From contig CANGOK010000028.1 in the NCBI GenBank assembly GCA_947455285.1, positions 1-19,062 of the forward strand: a stretch of 19,062 nucleotides of DNA, read 5' to 3'. This document shows, in pieces, positions 7,776 through 14,577 of this stretch. Under the pieces are notes generated by a model, which worked only from the letters and a program-made list of their open reading frames with translations, had not been told where the DNA came from and ran no database searches. This stretch comes from Beijerinckiaceae bacterium (lineage in GTDB: Bacteria > Pseudomonadota > Alphaproteobacteria > Rhizobiales > Beijerinckiaceae). Position 1 is the stretch's first letter, and each line of letters begins with the position of its first letter. A program made the position numbers and the translations under genes.

Positions 7776-7896
7776 CGATTGTAAGGCAAGATGTTTCGTA
7801 AATCTGACCTTGAGGAAGCTCCCGCGTGCTAAAGACAAGTTTGCGATTCTATGTCGATGGAATCGTTTTCGAGGCTCTAGCAGCGAGGGGGCGTTC

Positions 7897-8544
7897 GTGC
7901 GTCAGGTTAGCTTGTTCGCCCAGCAGATCGCCTGGCTGTTCTTTCTTGCGCTCCTCCCGATGAACGCTCTGGCGCAGGCGCCAGCTAAGGAGGCGTTTCC
8001 TTTTGACTGGTTGCGTCACGACGCCCCGCCATCCAACCGTGCGGCGGGGTCCACAATCTACCCCCCAACGGAAAGCCAGAATGATCAGAAGAGGCGGCAG
8101 CAGATTGAGCCGACCACGGAGGAGCCGCAGGCTGCGGTTGCTCCTGCAGAGGCTCCTATTCCTGCAGTTTCGCCTCCGCTGGAGCGCGAGCCCGTGCTCG
8201 CGACGGTTGAAGCTTCCATTGAAAGCGCTGCGCCCACACCAACCGTGAGGCCGACTTTTACGCGCGCGCCGGCGCATTCGAAGCCGACGCCGCCCATGGA
8301 AGAAATCGACGTCATCAATAAGCGATCCGTCACCTTGAATGAACTCAAGCTGGTCTCGCTGAAAGAGGGTCGTAGGCCCTTCATCGTGAAGCCCAATCTG
8401 AAGCCGGGACAGACCTTGACGGTCGAGATCCCCAGGGATTGGGGATGCATTTTTTTGGTCTGGACCCAGTTTTCCGAAGAACCGTCCGAGCAGTATGACG
8501 GGGTGGACCTGTGCGGGGACCGGAAGATCAACCTCATCGATTGA
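7897..8544 (+). CDS. Secreted proline-rich protein of unknown function
   Basis: 215 residues from the GTG at 7897, chosen because GAGGGGG lies just upstream and the protein then opens directly with a Sec signal peptide (hydrophobic core 11-22, 'ALAQA' cleavage near 26). The frame stays open back to a TTG at 7810, but that would bury the signal. Residues 30-135 are rich in Pro, Ala and Glu and probably disordered, a possible spacer through the periplasm or wall. The last 75 residues form a compact domain with 'NKRSVTLNELKL', 'LKPGQTLTVEIPRDWGC' and a final 'DLCGD', with Cys184 and Cys206 able to form a disulfide. The layout recalls small cysteine-paired beta-sandwich domains in secreted alphaproteobacterial proteins, but I cannot name a family. 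A short terminator follows. Confidence 0.7.
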   Translation: MRQVSLFAQQIAWLFFLALLPMNALAQAPAKEAFPFDWLRHDAPPSNRAAGSTIYPPTESQNDQKRRQQIEPTTEEPQAAVAPAEAPIPAVSPPLEREPVLATVEASIESAAPTPTVRPTFTRAPAHSKPTPPMEEIDVINKRSVTLNELKLVSLKEGRRPFIVKPNLKPGQTLTVEIPRDWGCIFLVWTQFSEEPSEQYDGVDLCGDRKINLID

Positions 8545-8568
8545 GGCGTCTTACGCCTGTTGTTCTTT
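8544..8568 (+). terminator. Short rho-independent terminator after the proline-rich protein
   Basis: AGGCGT (8544-8549) pairs with ACGCCT (8553-8558) across a 3-base loop, followed by a T-rich tail (GTTGTTCTTT). The stem starts at the last base of the stop codon. The stem is only 6 bp, so strength is uncertain. The rest of the gap up to 8735 is relatively AT-rich and shows nothing else I can support. Confidence 0.55.
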
Positions 8569-8735
8569 GCTGGCTCAGAATTATCCATTTAGGACGAACG
8601 CAAAACTTCGTCTTTTCGCGTCCGATGGTCAATTAACTTAAGCTGGGCAAGTAATTCTTTGGTTTATCGAAGCAAAGAGCCCTTGCGCTGTTAGCGTGTA
8701 AGGTTACATAAGCGGCGCGGTCTGGGGGACTTTAC

Positions 8736-9950
8736 ATGGGGGCGAATGCGATTCCGCGAATGTTGTCAGATCCCTTGATCGCTGCAAAAAAAGCCTGGTC
8801 CAACAAGATCGGGGAATTGGAAAAATACTTTTCCAATATAGATTTTTCCATCAGCCCTTCACTGTCAAATGCGCTGGATATTTTACGGTCGCTTGCGGCG
8901 TTTTTGGTCGTCGTCAATCACATCGGCGAAACGCTCTTCGTCTTCGAGGACCATCTAGACCCGTTCAATCTCTTTGCGTTTCAATTGCTCTACCTTGGCC
9001 ATCATTCTGTGATGATCCTGTTTGTGGTCAGCGGCTTTTTGATCGGGCGTGCTGGCGTTCAGGTTATCGGCAAGGGCGGCGCCAAGATTTTCGATTATGG
9101 AATCGATCGAACCACGCGCATCTATGTCGTGCTTCTGCCCGCCTTGCTGATTGGGCTTTTCTCGGATTGGGTTTTGATAAACCTCTCTGCTGGGCCTGAA
9201 TTCGATTATGTCAGCCAACGCATGAGCGTTTTGATCTTTCTCGGCAACATTGTGGGGTTGCAGACGATTTATGTTCCTACATTCGGCAGCAATGGTCCAC
9301 TTTGGAGCCTTGCTTGCGAATTATGGTATTATTTCATGTTTCCTCTATTTCTTGTCGCGCTATTTGGCGCAAACGTGCGTAATCGCCTTATTGGATTGGT
9401 CGCCTTTGTCCTGACGCTTTTCATCGTTTCCGATGACATTCTTCATTATGGAACCATCTGGTGTCTCGGCGTCTTGTGCTGGCTGCCCAGATGGCCAGTT
9501 CTTCCCAAATGGTTGTCCTGGTCGTTGTTGATCTGTTTATTGGCCTCCGCCAACAACGATTATCTTTGGCTCAATGGATTGGGATTCCCACATATAGTCG
9601 CGACGGCGCTCAGCGTTGTGTTGATAATCAACAGTCATCGTTTTGACCGTGCGCCGAAGAAAGGGCTTCGCTTGTCGATTTCGCATTTTTTCGCGAAATT
9701 CACCTACAGCCTTTATCTCTATCATTACCCGCCGTTGATGATCATCACGGCTCTGCTCGTGAAAAACAGTTTCGTTCCCTATGGCCATATGGGCGCTCTG
9801 GAAGCTCTGCTGACTCTGGGTTTGCTTTTCCTTCTGTATGCTTACAGCTATGCGTGGTTCTGGCTGACTGAGCGCAATTACCATCGCTTTCGGGATTATG
9901 TGAAGCGGAAGGCCGCGCCGCTGAAATCGGCTTTCGCCCCGGGCGGCTGA
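8736..9950 (+). CDS. Membrane acyltransferase, acyltransferase 3 family
   Basis: 404 residues of the acyltransferase 3 family (OafA/NodX/exopolysaccharide O-acyltransferases), multi-pass inner-membrane enzymes that transfer acetyl or other acyl groups to surface sugars. Seen: the opening signature 'LDILRSLAAFLVVVNH' (47-62) with the family's Arg51 and His62, the 'FVVSGFLIG' motif (96-104), 'WSLACELWYYF', and about ten hydrophobic segments, with a late 'YSLYLYHYP' stretch typical of the family. About 45 hydrophilic residues precede the first membrane segment, longer than usual and cytoplasmic if topology is normal. ATG start with GGGGGA 6 bases upstream. It stands alone, flanked by a terminator before and a hairpin after, so the acceptor sugar cannot be deduced from neighbours. 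Confidence 0.9.
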   Translation: MGANAIPRMLSDPLIAAKKAWSNKIGELEKYFSNIDFSISPSLSNALDILRSLAAFLVVVNHIGETLFVFEDHLDPFNLFAFQLLYLGHHSVMILFVVSGFLIGRAGVQVIGKGGAKIFDYGIDRTTRIYVVLLPALLIGLFSDWVLINLSAGPEFDYVSQRMSVLIFLGNIVGLQTIYVPTFGSNGPLWSLACELWYYFMFPLFLVALFGANVRNRLIGLVAFVLTLFIVSDDILHYGTIWCLGVLCWLPRWPVLPKWLSWSLLICLLASANNDYLWLNGLGFPHIVATALSVVLIINSHRFDRAPKKGLRLSISHFFAKFTYSLYLYHYPPLMIITALLVKNSFVPYGHMGALEALLTLGLLFLLYAYSYAWFWLTERNYHRFRDYVKRKAAPLKSAFAPGG

Positions 9951-9960
9951 TCGGATGTGA

Positions 9961-9986
9961 AGGCCCGCGTCATGCAACGCGGGCCT
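9961..9986. terminator. GC-rich hairpin between convergent genes
   Basis: A perfect 10-bp stem (AGGCCCGCGT with ACGCGGGCCT) closes a 6-base loop between the convergent acyltransferase and TAXI genes. Neither strand has a real T-run after it, so it may be a weak bidirectional terminator or a message-end protector. Confidence 0.5.
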
Positions 9987-10001
9987 GTCGTTCCCGAAAT
10001 C

Positions 10002-10994
10002 TTAGATATAGCCCTGTTCGTGGAACCAGCGTTCTGCACCCGGGTGCATTGGCACATCCATGGGCGTCGCGTCGGTTTCCTTGCCGAGTTGATGGATGCC
10101 CTCAAAGGTGCCTTTTTCCCAAGTCATATTGTCGTGGCGAGCCGCGAAGGCCGCGCAGACGTCATAGGCGACTTTTTCGGGAAGGTCCGCGCGTGCATAA
10201 AGCGGCCAGCCGCTGAAGTCGATGCAATCATAGTCCGGCAGATGCGCGAAACGGCCTGTGCGCAGCTTCACCTTGCGCCAGCCGATTGCGCCTAGGTGTT
10301 CGAAGGTCTCGGGCTCAAGATTGATGAGACCCATGCCGTGGCTGAGAGCCTCGTCGATCCAGATGCTGATGCCCTCGTCAAAGACCGCATCGATGGAGCC
10401 ATCGCGGATTCCAGCCAGACGGCGCTTGTCGTTGGGCGGGCCAGCAGGATGGACGCCGCCACCCCATGATTTGATCTCTTCAAGGCTCATCCCATAAAAG
10501 GCGAGCAACTGCTCAACCAGAACCAGCGTCGAGTGGGTCGGATCTTCGCGCAGCGAGATCTGCAAGGGATAGCGCGCCTTCTTCACATCATGCAGCGACG
10601 TGAAGCCGAGGCTGGAGCGGATCATGATGACGAAGCGATCGACGCTCGGGTAATTGGCGATGATGCGAAGAGGCAGGGGGGCCTTGAAGACGCCGGTTCC
10701 GCGATAGGCCTGCGTGAGCAGCGCAGATGGGTTCACAAAGGCCATATCTATGTCGCCCTTGGCGACCGAATGCGCCATGATCGCAGAGCCGGTCGAAAAG
10801 CGTAGCCATGGTTTCAACTGTGCGCCCGCGCCGCTGCCCACCGTGATGCACATATCGCGGTTGCCGCCATATTTTGTTTCGGGATTACCCGCAATATGCA
10901 GCCCCAGTTCCCATAAAATCTGCGAGCGCTTGAAGTTAGCGCCAGTGGGGAGCGTCGCCATCCATATCTCCAGTTTCTTTGTAGTGCCTCGCAT
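10002..10994 (-). CDS. TAXI-family TRAP transporter solute-binding protein, no visible signal peptide
   Basis: 330 residues resembling the TAXI (TRAP-associated extracytoplasmic immunogenic) receptors: 'ITVGSGAGAQLKPWLRFSTGSAIMAHSVAKGDIDMAFVNPSALL' in parts matches the segment where these proteins bind carboxylate and test ligand occupancy, and 'GIRDGSIDAVFDEG' matches the second-lobe motif. The N-terminus starts directly with the first beta strand ('KKLEIWMATLPTGANF') and has no hydrophobic export signal. A possible internal ATG at 10961 has a better ribosome site (GGAG 6 bases upstream) but would cut that strand, so I keep 10994. No TRAP membrane subunit is nearby. It diverges from the second TctC gene across about 100 bases. 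Either it works in the cytoplasm as a ligand sensor, or the true start was missed. Confidence 0.75.
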   Translation of the reverse strand: MRGTTKKLEIWMATLPTGANFKRSQILWELGLHIAGNPETKYGGNRDMCITVGSGAGAQLKPWLRFSTGSAIMAHSVAKGDIDMAFVNPSALLTQAYRGTGVFKAPLPLRIIANYPSVDRFVIMIRSSLGFTSLHDVKKARYPLQISLREDPTHSTLVLVEQLLAFYGMSLEEIKSWGGGVHPAGPPNDKRRLAGIRDGSIDAVFDEGISIWIDEALSHGMGLINLEPETFEHLGAIGWRKVKLRTGRFAHLPDYDCIDFSGWPLYARADLPEKVAYDVCAAFAARHDNMTWEKGTFEGIHQLGKETDATPMDVPMHPGAERWFHEQGYI

Positions 10995-11098
10995 GACGAT
11001 AGGCGTTTCGGTTCAGGATGTGAAGCGAAGGCCAACATGTGGCGCCATGCGTTGCAATCCATTACACTGAGCCAAAGGCAGAGGAAGGAAACTGCGCC

Positions 11099-12106
11099 AT
11101 GAAGGCATCGTCAGCCCTCGCCGTCGGCCTATTGGTCGCGGTCCCCGGCTCCGGGCAAGCGGACGCCATTTCAGATTTCTATAAGGGCCGGACGGTCACA
11201 GCTTTGGTGGGCGTCAGCGCGGGGGGCGAATATGATTTGAAGCTTCGGCTCGTCGCCCGTCATATTGGCAAACATATCCCCGGTCGCCCCACGGTCATTC
11301 CGCAGAACATGACCGGCGCCACCGGAATGGTGATGGCCAATTTCCTGTTCAACGTGGCGCCGCAGGACGGGACCTATATTGGCGTCATCCAGAATGGTTT
11401 GCCAACGTCTCAGGCGGTGGGGGTGGAGGGGGTCAAATTCGACGCCACCCGCTTTCAGTGGATCGGCTCAGTCGCGCCGACCACCGAAACCATGGTGACC
11501 TGGAAGACCACTGGCGTGACGACCATCGAGCAGGCGCGCCAGAAGGAAGTCATCGTTGGCGCTGTCGGTTCATCTGGCATCACCCTGTCCTTTCCCGTCA
11601 TGCTCAATGATCTCGCCGGCACGAAATTCAAGATGGTGCTGGGTTATACGGGATCCGGCGCGCTCGACCTTGCGATGGAGCGCGGTGAGGTTTCCGGGCG
11701 TGCAGGCTCATGGTCGAGCCTGAAGGCGTCAAAGCCCAACTGGGTCGCCAACAAGGACATCAATGTTCTCGTGCATTCTGGTCCCAAGCCCGCTGATCTT
11801 CCCAATGTGCCGAGCACGGAGGATGTGATCAGCAGCCCCGATGATCGGCAGGTGCTCGACATCGTCACGGTTGGGGATACGCTCGGCCACCCCTTCGCCA
11901 CGGGGCCGGGCGTTCCCGCAGATCGCGTAACGGCGCTGCGCAAAGCCTTTGTGGACATGCTTGGCGACCCGGAGTTCCGCAAGGAAGCCGCCGCCAGCAA
12001 TCTTGAGGTCGATCCTGTGAGCGCCGAAGCTTTGTCTGGTGCGGTCAATCGCGCCCTTGGCGCGTCGGCTGCTTCAAAGCAAAGGGCGCGGAAGTATTTT
12101 CAATAA
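11099..12106 (+). CDS. TctC/Bug-family substrate-binding protein (second)
   Basis: 335 residues from the ATG at 11099, preceded by GAGGAAGGAA; an upstream in-frame ATG at 11039 would place 20 extra residues before an obvious Sec signal (residues 1 to about 22, ending 'GSGQADA'). The mature protein shows the Bug pattern 'ISDFYKGRTVTALVG', 'LVARHIGKHIPGRPTVIPQNM', 'GTKFKMVLGYTGSGALDLAMERGEVSGR' and a C-terminal 'LRKAFVDMLGDPEF'. It is clearly homologous along its length to the product at 1948-3000 but differs in the loops that line the ligand pocket (for example VSAGGEYDLK against RTPPGGDYDS), so it may bind a different carboxylate. No TctA/TctB partner is in the window. A bidirectional terminator follows. 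Confidence 0.9.
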   Translation: MKASSALAVGLLVAVPGSGQADAISDFYKGRTVTALVGVSAGGEYDLKLRLVARHIGKHIPGRPTVIPQNMTGATGMVMANFLFNVAPQDGTYIGVIQNGLPTSQAVGVEGVKFDATRFQWIGSVAPTTETMVTWKTTGVTTIEQARQKEVIVGAVGSSGITLSFPVMLNDLAGTKFKMVLGYTGSGALDLAMERGEVSGRAGSWSSLKASKPNWVANKDINVLVHSGPKPADLPNVPSTEDVISSPDDRQVLDIVTVGDTLGHPFATGPGVPADRVTALRKAFVDMLGDPEFRKEAAASNLEVDPVSAEALSGAVNRALGASAASKQRARKYFQ

Positions 12107-12118
12107 GATCATTCCAGC

Positions 12119-12160
12119 AAAAAGGGCCTCGGCGCATCGCCGAAGCCCTTTCTTATTCTT
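12119..12160. terminator. Bidirectional rho-independent terminator
   Basis: AAAGGGC (12121-12127) pairs with GCCCTTT (12145-12151), and after one mismatch TCGGCG (12129-12134) pairs with CGCCGA (12138-12143) around a 3-base loop. The plus strand continues TCTTATTCTTTC; the minus strand reads into TTTTT. It serves both the TctC gene and the convergent channel gene. Confidence 0.85.
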
Positions 12161-12184
12161 TCGTGAAGCCGGACGGTTCTTGCG

Positions 12185-13810
12185 TCACACCGGCTTTCGC
12201 ACCGCTTTCTGTTGTACGATCTGATCGTAGATAGACCGCTCCAGACCCGACGCTTCTTCAGTCGACTTCATGATCCCGCTCATCTGGGTGTCAGCGATAT
12301 AGACCAGCTGTTTCATCTGGCTGACAAGACCTCGGAATTGCTCGAAGGCCAGCTCGGGATCTTCGCGCGCAGCGGTGAGATTGAACTCCATCCTGACGTT
12401 CTTATCCATCAGTCGATTTCGTTGGGCGATCTTGATCATGGACGCAAGTTCGGCCTCGGAAATGTGGAGCCTTCTCGCATCCTCTTCGAGCAGCGCCTTT
12501 TCATCGCTATCGATATTGTCGTCTTCCATCATCGCCGCGATCTTCGTTCCGATGTTCTCGCGCTCGATGCGCAGCTGATCGGTGAAGGCCGCCGACAAAA
12601 TACCGGAGGGAATAGCGACGAGGGCGATGCCCAAGAGTGCCATCAGCGAGGTGATGAAGCGACCCATCGGGGTGATCGGCGATATGTCTCCGTAGCCCAC
12701 GCTGGAGAGCGTGATCACAGACCAGTAGATGGCGCCGGGAATGCTCTCGAATTTATCGGGCTGCGCGGCGTGCTCAAGCAGATACCCAAGGCTGCCGCAA
12801 AGGATGATGACGAGCAACAGCACGAAGAACGAGGCGCCGATGGTGCCCGCTTCGCGCTTGATGCCGTCCCAGACGAGCTTGGTCGCATCGCTGAAGCGGG
12901 TCAGCTTCAACAAGCGCAGCATGCGGAAGATTCGGAGGAAGCGCAGATCGAAGAGGTGATGCAGCAGCGCTTCGAGGAAGAAGGGCATGACCGCCAGTGC
13001 GTCGATCACTGCGCCGGGCGTGAAAGCGTAGCGAATGCGTCCGGCGTAAGCTTCCTTGAAGCGTGGGTCTTCGACACAGGAGTAGATGCGCATCAGGTAT
13101 TCGGTCGTGAACACCGCGACAGCAAGAGAGTCCAGAACCGCAAATTCCATCGCGAGGATGTAATGAGCCGACTCCACTGTCTCCAGCAGAACCGAGATCA
13201 CGGAGATCACCACCCAGCCGATGATGAACAGGTCGAAGAAGTGATGGATCTGTCCGCCAAAGCGCGATGGCCAGACGATGGCGTGTACATGCTGGCGGAA
13301 CGTACGGCCCTTGTTGAGATCGCGAAATTCTTTCCAGGCGGGGATCAGCACCCGGAAAAGCTTGAGGAGGCGCAGCAGACGCAGCACGCGCAACATGCGC
13401 AGATCAAGCGCAATGAAGGCCGAGAGATAGAAAGGCAGGATCGAGAGCAGATCGATCACTGCGAATGGAGAGATAGCATAGGCGATTCGGGGGAATCGCT
13501 TGCCCACCATGTCCTTCTGATAGGGGGAAAGCGCGAATCTGAGCACATATTCAACGGTGAAGACGATGATCGAGAGCGTATCGAAGAAATGAAAAAGTTT
13601 CTTATTGGGCTCATAAATCTCAGGAATTTGCTCGACGAGCATCGAGCCGACATTCAGCAAAATGAGGGTGGCGACAAAATGCTCGATTAATTTTTGAAAG
13701 TTCCCTTCGACATCAGGATCGAGCAAAACGGTATAAAGACGCCGGCCGAAACTCGGGCGCGGAGCTTCGGGGGGGATGTCGTTCTTTACGATTGAGGAGG
13801 TCTCGCTCAA
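12185..13810 (-). CDS. Potassium channel with two tandem voltage-sensor domains and one pore (10 membrane segments)
   Basis: 541 residues from a TTG at 13810, chosen because AGGAGA lies 7 bases upstream and TTGA overlaps the stop of the preceding gene; the frame runs open to 13846. Sensor 1 (about 41-156): S2 Asp77-6-Phe84-2-Glu87-3-Arg91, S3 Asp120, S4 Arg138, 141, 144, 147, Lys150, Arg153. Sensor 2 (about 192-306): Asp227, Phe234, Glu237, Arg241, Asp270, S4 Arg290, 293, 296, 299, Lys302, Arg305. Then S5 (323-345), pore helix, filter TLSSVGYGD (367-375) and S6 (383-408) with 'IPSG'. The filter indicates K+ selectivity. The last ~130 residues are cytoplasmic, helical and charged, with no domain I recognise. 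Ordinary bacterial Kv channels have one sensor per pore; here the sensor unit, including its pre-S1 helix, is repeated at a spacing of 150 residues. It probably sits in the inner membrane as a tetramer. Confidence 0.88.
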   Translation of the reverse strand: MSETSSIVKNDIPPEAPRPSFGRRLYTVLLDPDVEGNFQKLIEHFVATLILLNVGSMLVEQIPEIYEPNKKLFHFFDTLSIIVFTVEYVLRFALSPYQKDMVGKRFPRIAYAISPFAVIDLLSILPFYLSAFIALDLRMLRVLRLLRLLKLFRVLIPAWKEFRDLNKGRTFRQHVHAIVWPSRFGGQIHHFFDLFIIGWVVISVISVLLETVESAHYILAMEFAVLDSLAVAVFTTEYLMRIYSCVEDPRFKEAYAGRIRYAFTPGAVIDALAVMPFFLEALLHHLFDLRFLRIFRMLRLLKLTRFSDATKLVWDGIKREAGTIGASFFVLLLVIILCGSLGYLLEHAAQPDKFESIPGAIYWSVITLSSVGYGDISPITPMGRFITSLMALLGIALVAIPSGILSAAFTDQLRIERENIGTKIAAMMEDDNIDSDEKALLEEDARRLHISEAELASMIKIAQRNRLMDKNVRMEFNLTAAREDPELAFEQFRGLVSQMKQLVYIADTQMSGIMKSTEEASGLERSIYDQIVQQKAVRKPV

Positions 13811-14391
13811 AACTTGATCTCCTGGACTTTGACGGCCTCGCCCCAACGATTGCAGACCTGAATTCGGAACGGCGTCTCCCCAACGATGGAATCTTCGCTG
13901 TCGCTAGGGGCGTATGTCACGCCGGTATTGCCTGCCGAGAACCAGGGCGTGCCTTTTTCGATGGTGATGCGCCCCACGGCCTCTTCGCTGCCGTCGCAGG
14001 GGGGGCCGAAAATATCGTTTTCGCTCTCAAGAGCGTTCGTGAGGTTGGCGATCTCAGCCGATTTGGAAAGCTCGTCCCAGCAAGGGCCCCATGTGAGCTT
14101 GCCCGCGTGTTCTTCGCGCAATTGACAATTCTTCAGCTCAGATTGGCCAGCTTTACGCTTGACGCCCGCCTCAGTGATTGTGCGCGCTACGAGTTCCGCG
14201 TTGCGTTTCGCTGCCTCGAGATGATGGGCCGCCGCAAAAATGTTGCGCGCCAGTGTTGCGATGCCGATCAACGAGAAGATGACGGTCGCCATGAAGATAA
14301 TGGCGCCGATGTCCCTTTTACCGGCTGTATGCGACGCGGGGGCCGAAAGTCCAGCATCCCCGTGGTGATCGAGCTCTGAATTTCCTGACAC
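13807..14391 (-). CDS. Single-pass membrane protein of unknown family, coupled to the channel gene
   Basis: 194 residues, GTG start, with a moderate AGGCG about 9 bases upstream. A short polar N-terminus with Lys25-Arg26 precedes one hydrophobic helix (about 29-48), followed by a probable coiled or amphipathic helix (50-85) and a C-terminal domain. Positive charge before the helix predicts N-inside, placing the large C-terminal part in the periplasm. Four cysteines there (89, 104, 132, 180) could form two disulfides. Its stop codon TGA shares bases with the TTG start of the channel gene, so translation is probably coupled and roughly matched in amount. I do not recognise a family. The arrangement resembles an accessory subunit of the channel, but that is inference from linkage only. 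Confidence 0.72.
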   Translation of the reverse strand: MSGNSELDHHGDAGLSAPASHTAGKRDIGAIIFMATVIFSLIGIATLARNIFAAAHHLEAAKRNAELVARTITEAGVKRKAGQSELKNCQLREEHAGKLTWGPCWDELSKSAEIANLTNALESENDIFGPPCDGSEEAVGRITIEKGTPWFSAGNTGVTYAPSDSEDSIVGETPFRIQVCNRWGEAVKVQEIKF

Positions 14392-14476
14392 GCGATTGAT
14401 CGCCTATGAATGATTTTGATGTGCAAATGTTACCAATAAAAGCCGTCGAACAGCAAGCACTGTTGGCGGTTCTTAT

Positions 14477-14520
14477 TGTATAATGCAGTATTAAAATAAA
14501 TTACTTAAGTAATTTATTTT
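14477..14520 (-). promoter_or_regulatory. Perfect 28-bp AT-only-rich palindrome beside a putative -10 box
   Basis: From 14493 to 14520 the sequence is a perfect palindrome whose half is AAAATAAATTACTT; only 2 of 28 bases are G or C, in an otherwise GC-rich region. Ten bases further on the minus strand is TATACA (14482-14477), a good -10 box about 85 bases before the membrane-protein start. The palindrome would cover the spacer and -35 of such a promoter, fitting an operator. It could also be a weak terminator for the upstream outer-membrane gene. The rest of the 186-base gap shows nothing else I can support. Confidence 0.5.
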
Positions 14521-14577
14521 GTTTCAATTGATGGCAGTCGCGGCTTTTTGCGCAAGTGAGGGCGCGGAGCCATCGCC

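Noticed and set aside
8545..8735. AT-richer gap before the acyltransferase, considered for a small RNA or transfer boundary
   Set aside because: No clear promoter pair, no direct repeats, no integrase or tRNA end; only the short terminator at its left edge can be supported.
12212..13690. A 492-codon plus-strand open frame opposite the channel gene
   Set aside because: Its translation is rich in His, Asp, Glu, Arg and Gln with no domain, as expected from the antisense of a GC-rich membrane gene; the minus strand has full channel motifs.
13811..13846. A longer channel start (TTG at 13846)
   Set aside because: The added 12 residues are out-of-frame sequence of the preceding gene; the TTG at 13810 has AGGAGA at good spacing and overlaps the upstream stop as TTGA.
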